Positions 1-8,149 are shown, counted from the first letter of the stretch. The stretch: 64,000 nucleotides of DNA from Acetobacteraceae bacterium (GCA_027449745.1 DAIDKZ010000251.1:1-64000), one strand, 5' to 3'. The notes: a model not told the origin generated them from the sequence alone. Numbers and translations: made by a program.

Positions 1-1
1 C

Positions 2-22
2 GCGCTCGACCTCCTCCCGTAA
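2..22 (+). CDS. 3' end of a gene starting before the window
   Basis: Six codons (ending ALDLLP) are open up to a TAA at 20-22, on the same strand as the genes that follow. Because a DUF3150-like gene and a VWA gene lie just downstream, the missing gene could be the MoxR-type AAA ATPase that usually accompanies such proteins. That is inference from context only; the visible piece is too short to identify. Confidence 0.35.
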   Translation, partial: ALDLLP

Positions 23-27
23 ACCCA

Positions 28-52
28 GCCGGGCCGCCCCGCGCGGCCCGGC
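28..52. repeat. GC-rich 10-bp inverted repeat (hairpin)
   Basis: GCCGGGCCGC (28-37) pairs perfectly with GCGGCCCGGC (43-52) across a five-base loop. It lies six bases after the stop of the upstream partial gene. No T-run follows, so it is not a standard intrinsic terminator. It may act as an RNA stop or stabilising structure together with the hairpin that follows. Confidence 0.6.
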
Positions 53-100
53 CCCTCCGCAAGTATAGCCCACTAATCCATCGCTATATTTGCGGAGGGG
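52..100. repeat. 18-bp inverted repeat (hairpin), one mismatch
   Basis: CCCCTCCGCAAGTATAGC (52-69) is the reverse complement of GCTATATTTGCGGAGGGG (83-100) except at one position, with a 13-base loop. It abuts the preceding GC-rich hairpin. The next start codon is at 137. It could be a terminator-like or mRNA-processing structure, or an operator for the 137 gene; the sequence does not decide. Confidence 0.6.
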
Positions 101-136
101 AAGCAATCAAGCGTTCCCTCCTAGGAACCCAGCCTC

Positions 137-1015
137 ATGAATACGAATATTCGCGACCACATCCTGTTGGTCGGATTGACCATCCGGGTGTTCTCTGGTG
201 TCAAAACCGATCGCAAGGTCTCGGAGGAGATCACCTCCGCCAATCACGCCACCCCCGGTGCGGGCCGCTTCCAGAAGCACATCCTCGGGAAATCCGCCCT
301 GAAGGGCATTGGCGTCATCGCCGACGCCGCGCGCGCCTTCCATTACGAGCGCACCCTGCCCGGCCCTCTGGGCAAGATGGGGATCATCTCGGTCGCTGGC
401 TATCTCAACTACACCGAGCGTTTGCGGGACTACGCCGCGGCGTTCGAGAAGGAGGTGGCGGCCTTCATCGATGTCTACCCGACGCTCATCAAGGAGGCGA
501 AGGTCGCCCTGAATGGGCTGTTCAACGAAGCTGACTACCCGCCGATCGACGAACTGGCCCAGCAGTTCCAGTTCAAAAGCACCGCGGCGCCATTTCCGAC
601 GGGCAACCACTGGTTTCCCAACCTGTCGGACGAGATCGTTGCCTCCATGAAGGCGGAGTTCGGGCAGTCCATCGCCACGTCCGTCGCTGAGGCGCGCAAC
701 GAGTCTTTCGAGCGCGCACGTGCTCTCGTCCGGGCGACCATCGAGAAGCTGAATGCCTATGCCATCGACCCCGACACCGGCAAACTAGCCGGCCGTCGAT
801 TCCACGATACCCTCGTGACCAACCTGCGCGACTTCGCTGAATCCCTTCCTGGTCTTAACATCGACGGCGATCCGGCATTCAACGCCCTCGCCGACGATTT
901 CAGGCACGCGGGCGCCTATGAAGCCGCAGCGTTGCGGGCCGACCCTGGCATCAGGACCGAAGTGGTGAAGCGGGCGCAGTCCATCCTCGACAAGCTGGAC
1001 TCGCTCGCCGGCTGA
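137..1015 (+). CDS. DUF3150-like protein (MoxR/VWA module)
   Basis: A 292-residue, mostly helical, soluble protein with no signal peptide or membrane segment. The opening (LLVGLTIRVFSGVKTDRKVS, then lysine and tyrosine/arginine-rich helices) has the look of the DUF3150 family found in phages and plasmids beside MoxR-type AAA ATPases and VWA proteins. The metallopeptidase-like/VWA gene at 1916 supports this. Family function is unknown; it presumably works with the ATPase and VWA partner. Its start follows two strong hairpins, so it may begin a transcription unit. Family assignment is from memory of sequence style plus context, so moderate. Confidence 0.6.
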   Translation: MNTNIRDHILLVGLTIRVFSGVKTDRKVSEEITSANHATPGAGRFQKHILGKSALKGIGVIADAARAFHYERTLPGPLGKMGIISVAGYLNYTERLRDYAAAFEKEVAAFIDVYPTLIKEAKVALNGLFNEADYPPIDELAQQFQFKSTAAPFPTGNHWFPNLSDEIVASMKAEFGQSIATSVAEARNESFERARALVRATIEKLNAYAIDPDTGKLAGRRFHDTLVTNLRDFAESLPGLNIDGDPAFNALADDFRHAGAYEAAALRADPGIRTEVVKRAQSILDKLDSLAG

Positions 1016-1045
1016 CATCGCACCAACCCGCTCCGGAGAAGTCCA

Positions 1046-1414
1046 ATGGACACCCTTGCCGATCTGAAGGCGCTCGCCCCCGAGATCGTCCAGGCCGCCC
1101 AGCGCGTCTACGACGCCTGGAACCCGGACGACCCGGACGATCCCTATGCCGGCGGCGGCATCTGCGATGACATCGCCGATGCCGTCGCCCTGATCGTGGA
1201 CGGCTACGCCCAGTTCGTCGAACTGGACCACCACACCATGGTCCTGGTGGCCGTCACCGAGGGCGTCGTGAGCCTCAACATCCCCGCGCGCGTCTACGAG
1301 CGCGGGGGCGCCTACACCTGGACCAAAATCCCCGGCATCGTCTTCACCGCCGACGAGGTCGCCTTCGACGTCCTCGACCCGGACCCCACCAAGATCGGAG
1401 AATACCTCGAATGA
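1046..1414 (+). CDS. Hypothetical protein (122 aa)
   Basis: An acidic 122-residue protein that I do not recognise. It begins with a helical stretch (ADLKALAPEIVQAAQRVYDAW), has an Asp/Pro-rich linker near residue 30, then a probable small beta domain. A CGGAGAAG ribosome-binding site precedes the ATG. Its stop overlaps the next start by four bases (ATGA), which implies translational coupling. It sits between the two MoxR/VWA-module genes and may belong to that module. Confidence 0.7.
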   Translation: MDTLADLKALAPEIVQAAQRVYDAWNPDDPDDPYAGGGICDDIADAVALIVDGYAQFVELDHHTMVLVAVTEGVVSLNIPARVYERGGAYTWTKIPGIVFTADEVAFDVLDPDPTKIGEYLE

Positions 1415-1908
1415 TCCCCGCCCAACGCTGGAAAATCATCTTTCACGACCACCGGATAGGACGCACGATGTGCGTCTTCGTCCCCTCGCGGAACGAGGCG
1501 ATCGCGCGCGCCCTCCACGAATGCAGCGGCGAACTGGAACCCGTGGCTGCACTGGGGGCATGGGGCCGCTTGCCTGTGACCGATGACGACCACGACGACT
1601 TCGACTACACCGACGACCATCAGAGCATCGAGATCGAACTCGACGCCCCGGGCAACCCCCGGCCCGATCCCGATCCCCTGCCCGCGCCCGAGAGCGCGCT
1701 CTGGTGCGCTTGCGTCGGCTCGCTCGAAGCGCCCGACCCGTTCCCCACTCGCACCGCCGCCGCCAACTGGCTGAAGGAGCACACGCCCGCCGCGGCGCTG
1801 GACGCCATCAACCAACGCCTCACCGACTGGCTCGGCCGTCGCCCCGACGATTTCTTTCACTGGAGCGAGGACGGTATCTTTGAAATCTACCAACACAAGC
1901 CGGAGTAA
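1411..1908 (+). CDS. Hypothetical protein (165 aa)
   Basis: Unrecognised. The N-terminal ~50 residues (KIIFHDHRIGRTMCVFVPSR and on) read as a small alpha/beta fold, followed by a very acidic Asp/Glu/Pro-rich centre (residues ~55-95) and a helical C-terminal part rich in Trp and His. It starts inside the stop of the upstream gene and ends seven bases before the VWA gene, so it is co-translated with both. No catalytic motif is visible. Confidence 0.7.
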   Translation: MIPAQRWKIIFHDHRIGRTMCVFVPSRNEAIARALHECSGELEPVAALGAWGRLPVTDDDHDDFDYTDDHQSIEIELDAPGNPRPDPDPLPAPESALWCACVGSLEAPDPFPTRTAAANWLKEHTPAAALDAINQRLTDWLGRRPDDFFHWSEDGIFEIYQHKPE

Positions 1909-1915
1909 ACACCCG

Positions 1916-3226
1916 ATGTCTACCACCCTCTCGACGGAGAACCGCATCCGGAAGATGCGGCTCCGTCTACGCCGGGTCGCGCCGTTCTTTGGCGCACCGG
2001 CCTTGCGGCTGAAGCTGGTTGAGTCGCCCCGCTGCAAAACCGCGGCGACCGACGGCATCCATCTGCTATATGCGCCCGCATATATCGACAAGCTCACCGA
2101 TGACGAGCTGGTGGGGCTCATCGCGCACGAGGTCGGCCACATCATCCGAAGGCACCATCTCCGGCAGGGCAGTCGCCCGATCAAACCCTGGAACTACACC
2201 TGTGATGGCGCGATCGACCACGATCTGAAGGATGTCGGTTTCACCGTCCCCGACAGCTTCGCCGACATCCCCGAGCTGGCCTGGATGCACGGGCTCACCT
2301 CGGAGGTGATCTACGACCGGATGCAGAAGCAGCGTGAGCAGCAGCGCCAGAAGAAGCAGCAGCAGCAGAAGGGCAGCGGGGCCGGGAGCGGGGGCGACGG
2401 CGACGAGGCGCCCGATCCCGACGACTCCGACGACGAACCCGACGACGGCGACGACAACGCCGCCGAGCCCGACGACGGCGCCCAACGCCGCCCCGGCAAA
2501 GCCAAGTCCAAGCCCCAACCCTCCGCCGACTCCTATGACGATCTCCCCGACCGCGGCGGCCAAGTGCTGCCCTATCCCGGCACACCGGAGCGCGGCGAGA
2601 CCGAGGTCCGGACCATGATCGCCGAGGCGATCCTGATGCAGGAGCGGCACAACCAGCAGAAGGGGACCACCCCCGGCTGGTTCTCCGCCTACGTCACGGC
2701 CCAGCGGGAAGCCAACATCCCCTGGATCGAACACCTCCGGCGCTTCATCGCGCCGGTCTACCCGACCGATACCACGTGGCGACGCCCGGCCCGGCGTCAC
2801 GCCCACGCGGGCCTCTATCTGCCCTCAACCCTGCGCACCGGGTGTGGGGAAGGGATCATCTTCCTGGACACCTCCGGCAGCATGGGCGGTGTCCTGGCCC
2901 GGGCTCTCGCGGAGATCAACCGGCTGTTCGAGGACGTGCGGCCGGTGCGCGTTCACCTCATCCAGTGCGACGCCCGGGTGCAGGACGTCCACACCTACGA
3001 GGAAGGCGAACCGCTCGACACCCGGATCAAGGGCCTCGGCGGCAGCGACTTCCGGCCTGCGTTCGCCGCCCTGGCCGAGATGGACGCCAACCCCGAATGG
3101 GGCATCGTGCTCTCGGATATGCAGATCGACTTCCCGCCCGGGGGACCGGACTTCCCCGTCATCGCCTTCAGCTTCACCAGCACGCCCGGCCCGGACTGGG
3201 CGCAGAACCATAAGGTCATTCTCTGA
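1916..3226 (+). CDS. Metallopeptidase-like/VWA-like protein (DUF2201 type)
   Basis: A 436-residue protein of two domains. The N-terminal domain has a zinc-peptidase motif HEVGH at residues 71-75. The C-terminal domain has a von Willebrand A-like metal site, DTSGS at 318-322 after a hydrophobic strand. Between them (about 130-230) lies a Gln/Lys then Asp/Glu/Pro-rich low-complexity linker. This is the arrangement of DUF2201-type proteins that partner MoxR AAA ATPases. The ATG at 1916 is preferred because it follows the upstream stop; an ATG 36 bases earlier would overlap that gene. The stop overlaps the next ATG by one base. Confidence 0.85.
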   Translation: MSTTLSTENRIRKMRLRLRRVAPFFGAPALRLKLVESPRCKTAATDGIHLLYAPAYIDKLTDDELVGLIAHEVGHIIRRHHLRQGSRPIKPWNYTCDGAIDHDLKDVGFTVPDSFADIPELAWMHGLTSEVIYDRMQKQREQQRQKKQQQQKGSGAGSGGDGDEAPDPDDSDDEPDDGDDNAAEPDDGAQRRPGKAKSKPQPSADSYDDLPDRGGQVLPYPGTPERGETEVRTMIAEAILMQERHNQQKGTTPGWFSAYVTAQREANIPWIEHLRRFIAPVYPTDTTWRRPARRHAHAGLYLPSTLRTGCGEGIIFLDTSGSMGGVLARALAEINRLFEDVRPVRVHLIQCDARVQDVHTYEEGEPLDTRIKGLGGSDFRPAFAALAEMDANPEWGIVLSDMQIDFPPGGPDFPVIAFSFTSTPGPDWAQNHKVIL

Positions 3227-4041
3227 TGCGACCATCCCAACCCTCCACCCTCGTTCCCTCCTGCACGAGCGCCCAGACCCCCGTGGTCTACAGGCGCCTC
3301 ACCGACACCCTGACCAACCTGCACAAAGTCTGTGCGGAGTTCCGGATCGTCGGGCGCAAGGGCAAGCCGTTCGTCGCCGTCCTCGATCCGACCGTCAGTG
3401 CCGAGGGCTCGGCCGCCTATTCCCACTCCCCCACGATCGCTCTGCAGAACTTCGCCCAACAACATCGGGCGTATATTCAATGGCATAGGCAAGCCCTGCG
3501 GTATGTGGCGCCCTACAACAACATGAAACTCCGCTGGAAGGATACCAAGCGCCAGTTCGAGCGCTTCGTGCAGAACACGTGGCCACGGGTGGTCCTGGCC
3601 TCGCCCGTCCGCGCCACCCGCGACGTCCGCGCGGCCAGGGTCGAACGGCTGTCACCCGGGAACGGCCGACGCACGCACCCGAAGAACCACCCGATCAGCT
3701 TCACGATCCCGGTCGCGTGGCACCGGACCGCTCACCAGCTCACCCGCACCCTGCGGGACGTCTATCCCAACCGGGACTACATCGTGCTCGGCGCCCGCAA
3801 GGTCGGGGAACTGTCCGACCGCACCATCTTCGAGGTCAATCTCTGGAAGCGGCTGCCCAACAATTTCTTCGAGAAGACGACCCTCCCCTACCTCGCCCTG
3901 GCGAACATTGAGGGCGTCGTCACCGACGCCGAGACGGGCGCCGAGCAGGACGTCCCCCTGCTCGGCCTCGGCTCGTCCCCCTCCGACGCGAGCACCGCGC
4001 TGGACAAGGCCATCAGCGCCGACATGCTCCGGAGGTTGTGA
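3226..4041 (+). CDS. Tandem paralog family, member 1
   Basis: First of seven adjacent relatives with no family I can name. 271 residues: a basic helical N-terminal region (~1-160), then the shared C-terminal domain. Shared landmarks are an aromatic motif (VAWHRTAHQLTRTLRDVYP), the pair YIVLGARKVG and IFEVNLW, a hydrophobic strand (YLALANIEG), and the tail SSPSDASTALDKAISADMLR followed by RL. No signal peptide or membrane segment. The GGAGG at 4031-4035, encoding part of the last residues, is the ribosome-binding site for the next gene. Start and stop overlap the neighbours by one base each. Confidence 0.8.
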   Translation: MRPSQPSTLVPSCTSAQTPVVYRRLTDTLTNLHKVCAEFRIVGRKGKPFVAVLDPTVSAEGSAAYSHSPTIALQNFAQQHRAYIQWHRQALRYVAPYNNMKLRWKDTKRQFERFVQNTWPRVVLASPVRATRDVRAARVERLSPGNGRRTHPKNHPISFTIPVAWHRTAHQLTRTLRDVYPNRDYIVLGARKVGELSDRTIFEVNLWKRLPNNFFEKTTLPYLALANIEGVVTDAETGAEQDVPLLGLGSSPSDASTALDKAISADMLRRL

Positions 4042-4363
4042 TGACCCTCGATGGCGAGATCGCCGCTCTGCACGCCATCGCCAACCGCAAGAACCGGGAC
4101 CGGACGCCCAGCTTCTGGAGCGGTTGTCTGACAGAGACGTCTTCGCCGTCAACATCTGGCACGTTGGAAGGGAACTGCCGGAGGGGGCGATACGCTCGGT
4201 CTACAAAATCTCCCGCACCCCCCACCGCGTTGCCACCGTCGCCCATCGGGAAGGAGCGCTTTATGGGCACGCCCACCCCCTCGCTGCCCTCGGCGTGACC
4301 GTTGACGACGCCAACCACACCCTTGATCAGAAGATCGCTTCTGATACATTGCGGAGGCTTTGA
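4041..4363 (+). pseudogene. Tandem paralog family, member 2 (frameshifted, truncated)
   Basis: An ATG at 4041, well placed after GGAGG, opens a frame reading MTLDGEIAALHAIANRKN that turns into unrelated sequence. In another frame, from about 4105 to 4361, the conserved family C-terminus appears: LSDRDVFAVNIW, then GVTVDDANHTLDQKIASDTL and RRL. The two frames must join between roughly 4095 and 4130. Most of the N-terminal domain and the first shared motif are missing. It is either a decayed copy or a short gene using a frameshift. The GGAGG at 4353-4357, serving the next gene, is intact. Confidence 0.7.
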
Positions 4364-5262
4364 TGTCCGACCTCGTTGAAACCCGCGCTGCTTCGAATTT
4401 CCGGCACAGTTCGTGGAGCAGGACCCCCGCCCCGGAGAAGCCGATCCCTGCGCGTGACTCCTATATCACCATGCGCGACACCACGCGCACCCTCGGCCGG
4501 CTGCTGCGCACGCTGCCCGTCTCCAAGCCCTTCGCTGCCGACTTCACCAGCCCGGGCGAGCACGACCACCGACCGCACACCTTCACCGGGCCATCTCCGC
4601 TCGCGAGCCTGAGCGGTGCCCTCTGCACCCTGCGCGCGCACGTGCAGCACCACCGCCTCCTGCTGGCCGACACCCACGCCTACCAGCCGGTGCTGGACGG
4701 GCGCGACGCCGCGTTCGCCGCATTCACCCACTATCTCAATCTCCGCTGGCACCGTGCGCCCGACGCCACGCTCGCGCTCAGCCTCCGCGCCAAGCATCTC
4801 GGCATGGAGTGGGTGCCCCCGAGCGAGGAGGAGATGACGGCCTATAAGCAGGGAGCCGACCATACGGAGCATGCCTATTCCTGGCGAAGCGCCCCGCAAC
4901 CCCGCCTGCGCGTCGTCCTCTCGCCGGTGTGGCACCGCTCGGCCAACACCGTGACGATGGCTCTCCGGGACGCCGTGCCCAGTGGCAACTATCTCGCGCT
5001 CGCCGCTCACAAGGTTGGCCGCGGCGAGGCCATGACCATCTACCGCGTGAATCTCTGGCGCTGGCCCACGCTGAAGGAAGTGGTACCGGTCGAGAGGGTC
5101 CGCTTCGTCGCCATCTCCGACCTGAGAGGCGAGAAGATCATCCGGCGGGATGACCGCACCCTGGCCGTCGAGGTGCCCCTCGTCGCCATGGGGGCGACCA
5201 TCCCCGAGGTGACGGCCCGGCTGGACGCCGCCGTCTCACAGGACGTTCTGAAAAGGCTCTGA
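4363..5262 (+). CDS. Tandem paralog family, member 3
   Basis: 299 residues from the ATG at 4363, which overlaps the preceding stop by one base; a TTG one codon earlier is less likely. The N-terminal helical region differs from its relatives. The shared C-terminal domain begins near residue 185: VWHRSANTVTMALRDAVP, LALAAHKVG, TIYRVNLWRW, VRFVAISDLRG, VPLVAMGATIPEVTARLDAA and the final VSQDVLKRL. Terminal codons include AAAAGG (5251-5256), placed as ribosome-binding site for member 4. Function unknown. Confidence 0.8.
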   Translation: MSDLVETRAASNFRHSSWSRTPAPEKPIPARDSYITMRDTTRTLGRLLRTLPVSKPFAADFTSPGEHDHRPHTFTGPSPLASLSGALCTLRAHVQHHRLLLADTHAYQPVLDGRDAAFAAFTHYLNLRWHRAPDATLALSLRAKHLGMEWVPPSEEEMTAYKQGADHTEHAYSWRSAPQPRLRVVLSPVWHRSANTVTMALRDAVPSGNYLALAAHKVGRGEAMTIYRVNLWRWPTLKEVVPVERVRFVAISDLRGEKIIRRDDRTLAVEVPLVAMGATIPEVTARLDAAVSQDVLKRL

Positions 5263-5265
5263 CCT

Positions 5266-6039
5266 ATGGCAACCCACCGGGAGAACGAGCGCAACCGCTA
5301 CGAAGCGCTCCGGAACACACGTCGCCATCTCGCCCACCTGATGGAGCGCCACGGCATCCGGGCCGGCCGGGGCGATATGATGTGGGAATGCTCGGACCCC
5401 ACCCTCTGCACCATTCACGGTGCGGCGCCGTCGCCCCGGTCCGCCACGCTGGACGCGGCCCAGTCATACCGCGTCTGCATCCAGGGACTGCGGATCCAGC
5501 AGCGCAAACGGCTCGGACGCTCGCACCTCGTGCGCCTCGCCGCGGAGACGCTCGACACTTTCGAGCACTTCGTCTGCGGCCGGACGAAGCGACTGACGCG
5601 CGCCATGGTCACGACCACCCACCGCTTCGCGGACGTGGGGGTGCATCGGGTCGCACACCCGACGGGCACCCACCTCAAGGACCGGGTCGTCACCCTGGCA
5701 ACGAGCTGGGCAAGAACCGCGGCGCCGCTCCAGAAGATCATCTATCAGCACAATCCGAGCACCCCCCACCTCGTTCTCGGCGCCATCCGGGTCGCGGACG
5801 ATGATGTGCGCACGCTCTACCGGGTCAATCTCTGGGACGTCGGCATTGCCACCGAGCGGCACATTACCGAGATCGAGTTCTTCTCGGTCGCCAAGGTCGA
5901 GGGGATGTCGCGCAAGACGGCGGCGGACGGCATGCGCTGGGGCAACCCAATCACCCTGTTCGGTGCCGGCACGACGCCGGCGATGGCCGAGCACGCGATG
6001 CACGAGGCCATCGCCGCCGATCTGTTGGAAAGGGCGTGA
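5266..6039 (+). CDS. Tandem paralog family, member 4
   Basis: 257 residues. A basic helical N-terminal half is followed by the family domain: VVTLATSWARTAAPLQKI, HLVLGAIRVADDD, RTLYRVNLWDVG, FFSVAKVEGM, ITLFGAGTTPAMAEHAMHEA and the tail IAADLLERA. The tail form MAEHAMHEAIAADLLERA is nearly identical in members 5-7, marking members 4-7 as a closer subgroup. GGAAAGGG (6027-6034), encoding Glu-Arg near the end, precedes the member 5 ATG by eight bases. No known domain recognised. Confidence 0.8.
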   Translation: MATHRENERNRYEALRNTRRHLAHLMERHGIRAGRGDMMWECSDPTLCTIHGAAPSPRSATLDAAQSYRVCIQGLRIQQRKRLGRSHLVRLAAETLDTFEHFVCGRTKRLTRAMVTTTHRFADVGVHRVAHPTGTHLKDRVVTLATSWARTAAPLQKIIYQHNPSTPHLVLGAIRVADDDVRTLYRVNLWDVGIATERHITEIEFFSVAKVEGMSRKTAADGMRWGNPITLFGAGTTPAMAEHAMHEAIAADLLERA

Positions 6040-6042
6040 GCC

Positions 6043-6579
6043 ATGAGCACGCAGCCCGAGCCCGAGCCCATCCAGGAGTGGTATGCCATCGCCCAGTTCC
6101 GCGACGCGGCCCTCGATGTGTGCGGACCACATGGGGATTACGCGATCAGCATGGTCAAGACCCTCGCCGACGCCAGCGCCCGCGCGATCCGCCTGTTCGA
6201 CCCACGCCCCCGGACTATCTTCGACGTGAAGATTCACGAAAGCTGGGGCAGCTTCGCGGACAGAATTCAACGGGGTCTCAACGGCCGCCTCCAGGGACAG
6301 ACCCCTATCATCCTCGGCCTCTGCAAAGCCCACGAGGACGATCACCACGTGCTTTACGAGGCGCTCGTTTGGCGCCGCTCGCGCGAGGAGCCGGAACCCC
6401 CCGGTAATACTGCTCTATACTTGGCTGTCTCCAAGAGCACAGGCATCCACGCCGTAAGAGAACCGAGTGGCCGGAGCGTTTACCGTGAGAAGATTCTCTA
6501 TGGCTTCGGAACGACTGTGCAGGAGGCCGAGGACGCCATGCACGCCGACGTCGCCACCGATCTGTTGGAAAGGGCCTGA
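6043..6579 (+). CDS. Tandem paralog family, member 5 (short)
   Basis: The shortest intact member, 178 residues: only about 60 residues precede the shared domain (IFDVKIHESWGSFADRIQRG, PIILGLCKAHEDD, VLYEALVWRR, LYLAVSKSTG, LYGFGTTVQEAEDAMHADVA, TDLLERA). The glycine-rich FGxGTT and AEDAMHAD motifs are well conserved, so the C-terminal domain is probably the working unit. GGAAAGGG at 6567-6574 is placed as the next ribosome-binding site. Function unknown. Confidence 0.8.
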   Translation: MSTQPEPEPIQEWYAIAQFRDAALDVCGPHGDYAISMVKTLADASARAIRLFDPRPRTIFDVKIHESWGSFADRIQRGLNGRLQGQTPIILGLCKAHEDDHHVLYEALVWRRSREEPEPPGNTALYLAVSKSTGIHAVREPSGRSVYREKILYGFGTTVQEAEDAMHADVATDLLERA

Positions 6580-6581
6580 CC

Positions 6582-7370
6582 ATGAGCCTCCCCATCAATG
6601 TCCGCGGCGCCGACGTGCGCAAGCGGATGGTCGAACGCTACCATCGTATCGACCGGATGCGCGGCGTCCTGCGCAATCTGCGTGAGCAGAACTGCGTCCT
6701 TATGGACGGCGCCGCGTCCGATCAACCGCAGCCCAAGAACCTGCCCATCAACCCCCCGGCCTTCCAGCGCACGGTCAGCGCGATCTCGGAAGCGTTCGGG
6801 GAGGGCCGAGACGCCATCAAAGCCGAACGCCGCGGGCTGCTGGAACGATGGGGGCTCCTGAAGTGGGAGGTCAGGCTGAGGCGCAACATCTTCATGTTCC
6901 GCCAGACCGGCCTGAGATTCCACAGGACCATCGCCAGCGACGCGGTGATCGCCCAGACCACGCGCCTTTGCGAAACCCGTGTCACGGCCGATGGAATTGC
7001 CACGGTGAGCAGGGAGTTCACCATCCTGTCCACGTGGGCGCACAGTTGCTTCAATCTTCAGGACGGCTTCAACGAACGCTGGGGACTGAACAGTCCGGTG
7101 ATCCTCGGCGCCGTGCGCATCGCGGCCGACGACGCACACGTGCTCTACCGGGCGCGGATATGGCACTCGCAGGAGGATGTGCTGTGGGCCTATGGCGGAG
7201 CGGACATCTTCATCGCGCGCTCCCGGCGCGCCGGGATGCGCCAGCGGCCCGATGAGTTCGGGGGCACCGTGAACCAAGCGGTCATGATGTTCGGCGTCGG
7301 CATCACACCCACCGTGGCCGAGGACGCCATGCACGCCGACATCGCCCACGACCTGCTGGAAGGGGCCTGA
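6582..7370 (+). CDS. Tandem paralog family, member 6
   Basis: 262 residues: an Arg-rich helical N-terminus (VRKRMVERYHRIDRMRGVLR), then the shared domain with some drift (FTILSTWAHSCFNLQDGF, PVILGAVRIAADDAHVLYRA, ADIFIARSRRAG, MMFGVGITPTVAEDAMHADI, AHDLLEGA). The strand equivalent to YRVNLW reads YRARIW. GGAAGGGG at 7358-7365 serves member 7. No catalytic signature is conserved through the family, which argues for a binding or structural rather than enzymatic role (inference). Confidence 0.8.
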   Translation: MSLPINVRGADVRKRMVERYHRIDRMRGVLRNLREQNCVLMDGAASDQPQPKNLPINPPAFQRTVSAISEAFGEGRDAIKAERRGLLERWGLLKWEVRLRRNIFMFRQTGLRFHRTIASDAVIAQTTRLCETRVTADGIATVSREFTILSTWAHSCFNLQDGFNERWGLNSPVILGAVRIAADDAHVLYRARIWHSQEDVLWAYGGADIFIARSRRAGMRQRPDEFGGTVNQAVMMFGVGITPTVAEDAMHADIAHDLLEGA

Positions 7371-7372
7371 TC

Positions 7373-8131
7373 ATGCTCTCCCATCACCACAACCTTCTGA
7401 TCGACTCCATCCCGCGGATCGCCGTCCTGCGCGCCCACGCCGCGGACCTGCGCAAGCAGTTCCAGCGGCACGAGCCCGGCGCCGAACCGTTCCGGGAAGA
7501 CGGCTATCCAACCATCGCCCTGGAGTCCGTCCCGCTGCTCTGCGCCTGCCGTGATACCCGCCACGCCCTGGCGACCCTCCGCCGGGAGCTGCACGAGACC
7601 GGCCCGGCCTCGACGCTCACCCGGGAATGGGCCAGCTCGGTCGAGCACTTCACGAAGACCGGGCTGGGCTCTCCGTCCTTTCAGTTCGGCAAGCTCCGCA
7701 TCGGCCCCGTGCGGCGCCTGGATCAGACCGGAGTGGACGTCACCGCGAGCCGGAACCACCCACACATGGACCGCTTCGACGTGCGCATCCTGCTCCTATG
7801 GGGGCGCACGACAGCCACTCTCCAGGGCGAGCTGCACTGGAGACACGGCACCGGCGCCCCGCTCCTCTATGGCATCGTGAAGGTCGCCGAGGACGAGACG
7901 CGCACGCTCTACAGAACGCAACACGGGCGCAAGGGCGAGCGCGGGTTCCCCGGGCCGACCGTCGAGTCCGGCTATCTCGCCGTCGCCAAGGTGCTCGGAA
8001 AACGTGAGGGGCAAGCCCCCATGTTCCTGAAGGAGACCGGCCTGATCCTGTATGGCCTCGGCCCGACGCCCGCCGTGGCCGAGGACGCCATGCACGCCGA
8101 CATCGCCACCGATATGATCGAGCGTCTGTAA
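7373..8131 (+). CDS. Tandem paralog family, member 7
   Basis: 252 residues, last of the array. A helical N-terminus with Cys and Arg-rich segments is followed by the shared domain: DVRILLLWGRTTATLQGEL, PLLYGIVKVAEDETRTLYRT, YLAVAKVLG, LILYGLGPTPAVAEDAMHAD, IATDMIERL. The NLW strand has diverged. As expected for the final member, its terminal codons no longer carry a purine-rich ribosome-binding site; the next gene has its own (GAGAGGA). Confidence 0.8.
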   Translation: MLSHHHNLLIDSIPRIAVLRAHAADLRKQFQRHEPGAEPFREDGYPTIALESVPLLCACRDTRHALATLRRELHETGPASTLTREWASSVEHFTKTGLGSPSFQFGKLRIGPVRRLDQTGVDVTASRNHPHMDRFDVRILLLWGRTTATLQGELHWRHGTGAPLLYGIVKVAEDETRTLYRTQHGRKGERGFPGPTVESGYLAVAKVLGKREGQAPMFLKETGLILYGLGPTPAVAEDAMHADIATDMIERL

Positions 8132-8149
8132 CCCTGAGAGGACCACTCC

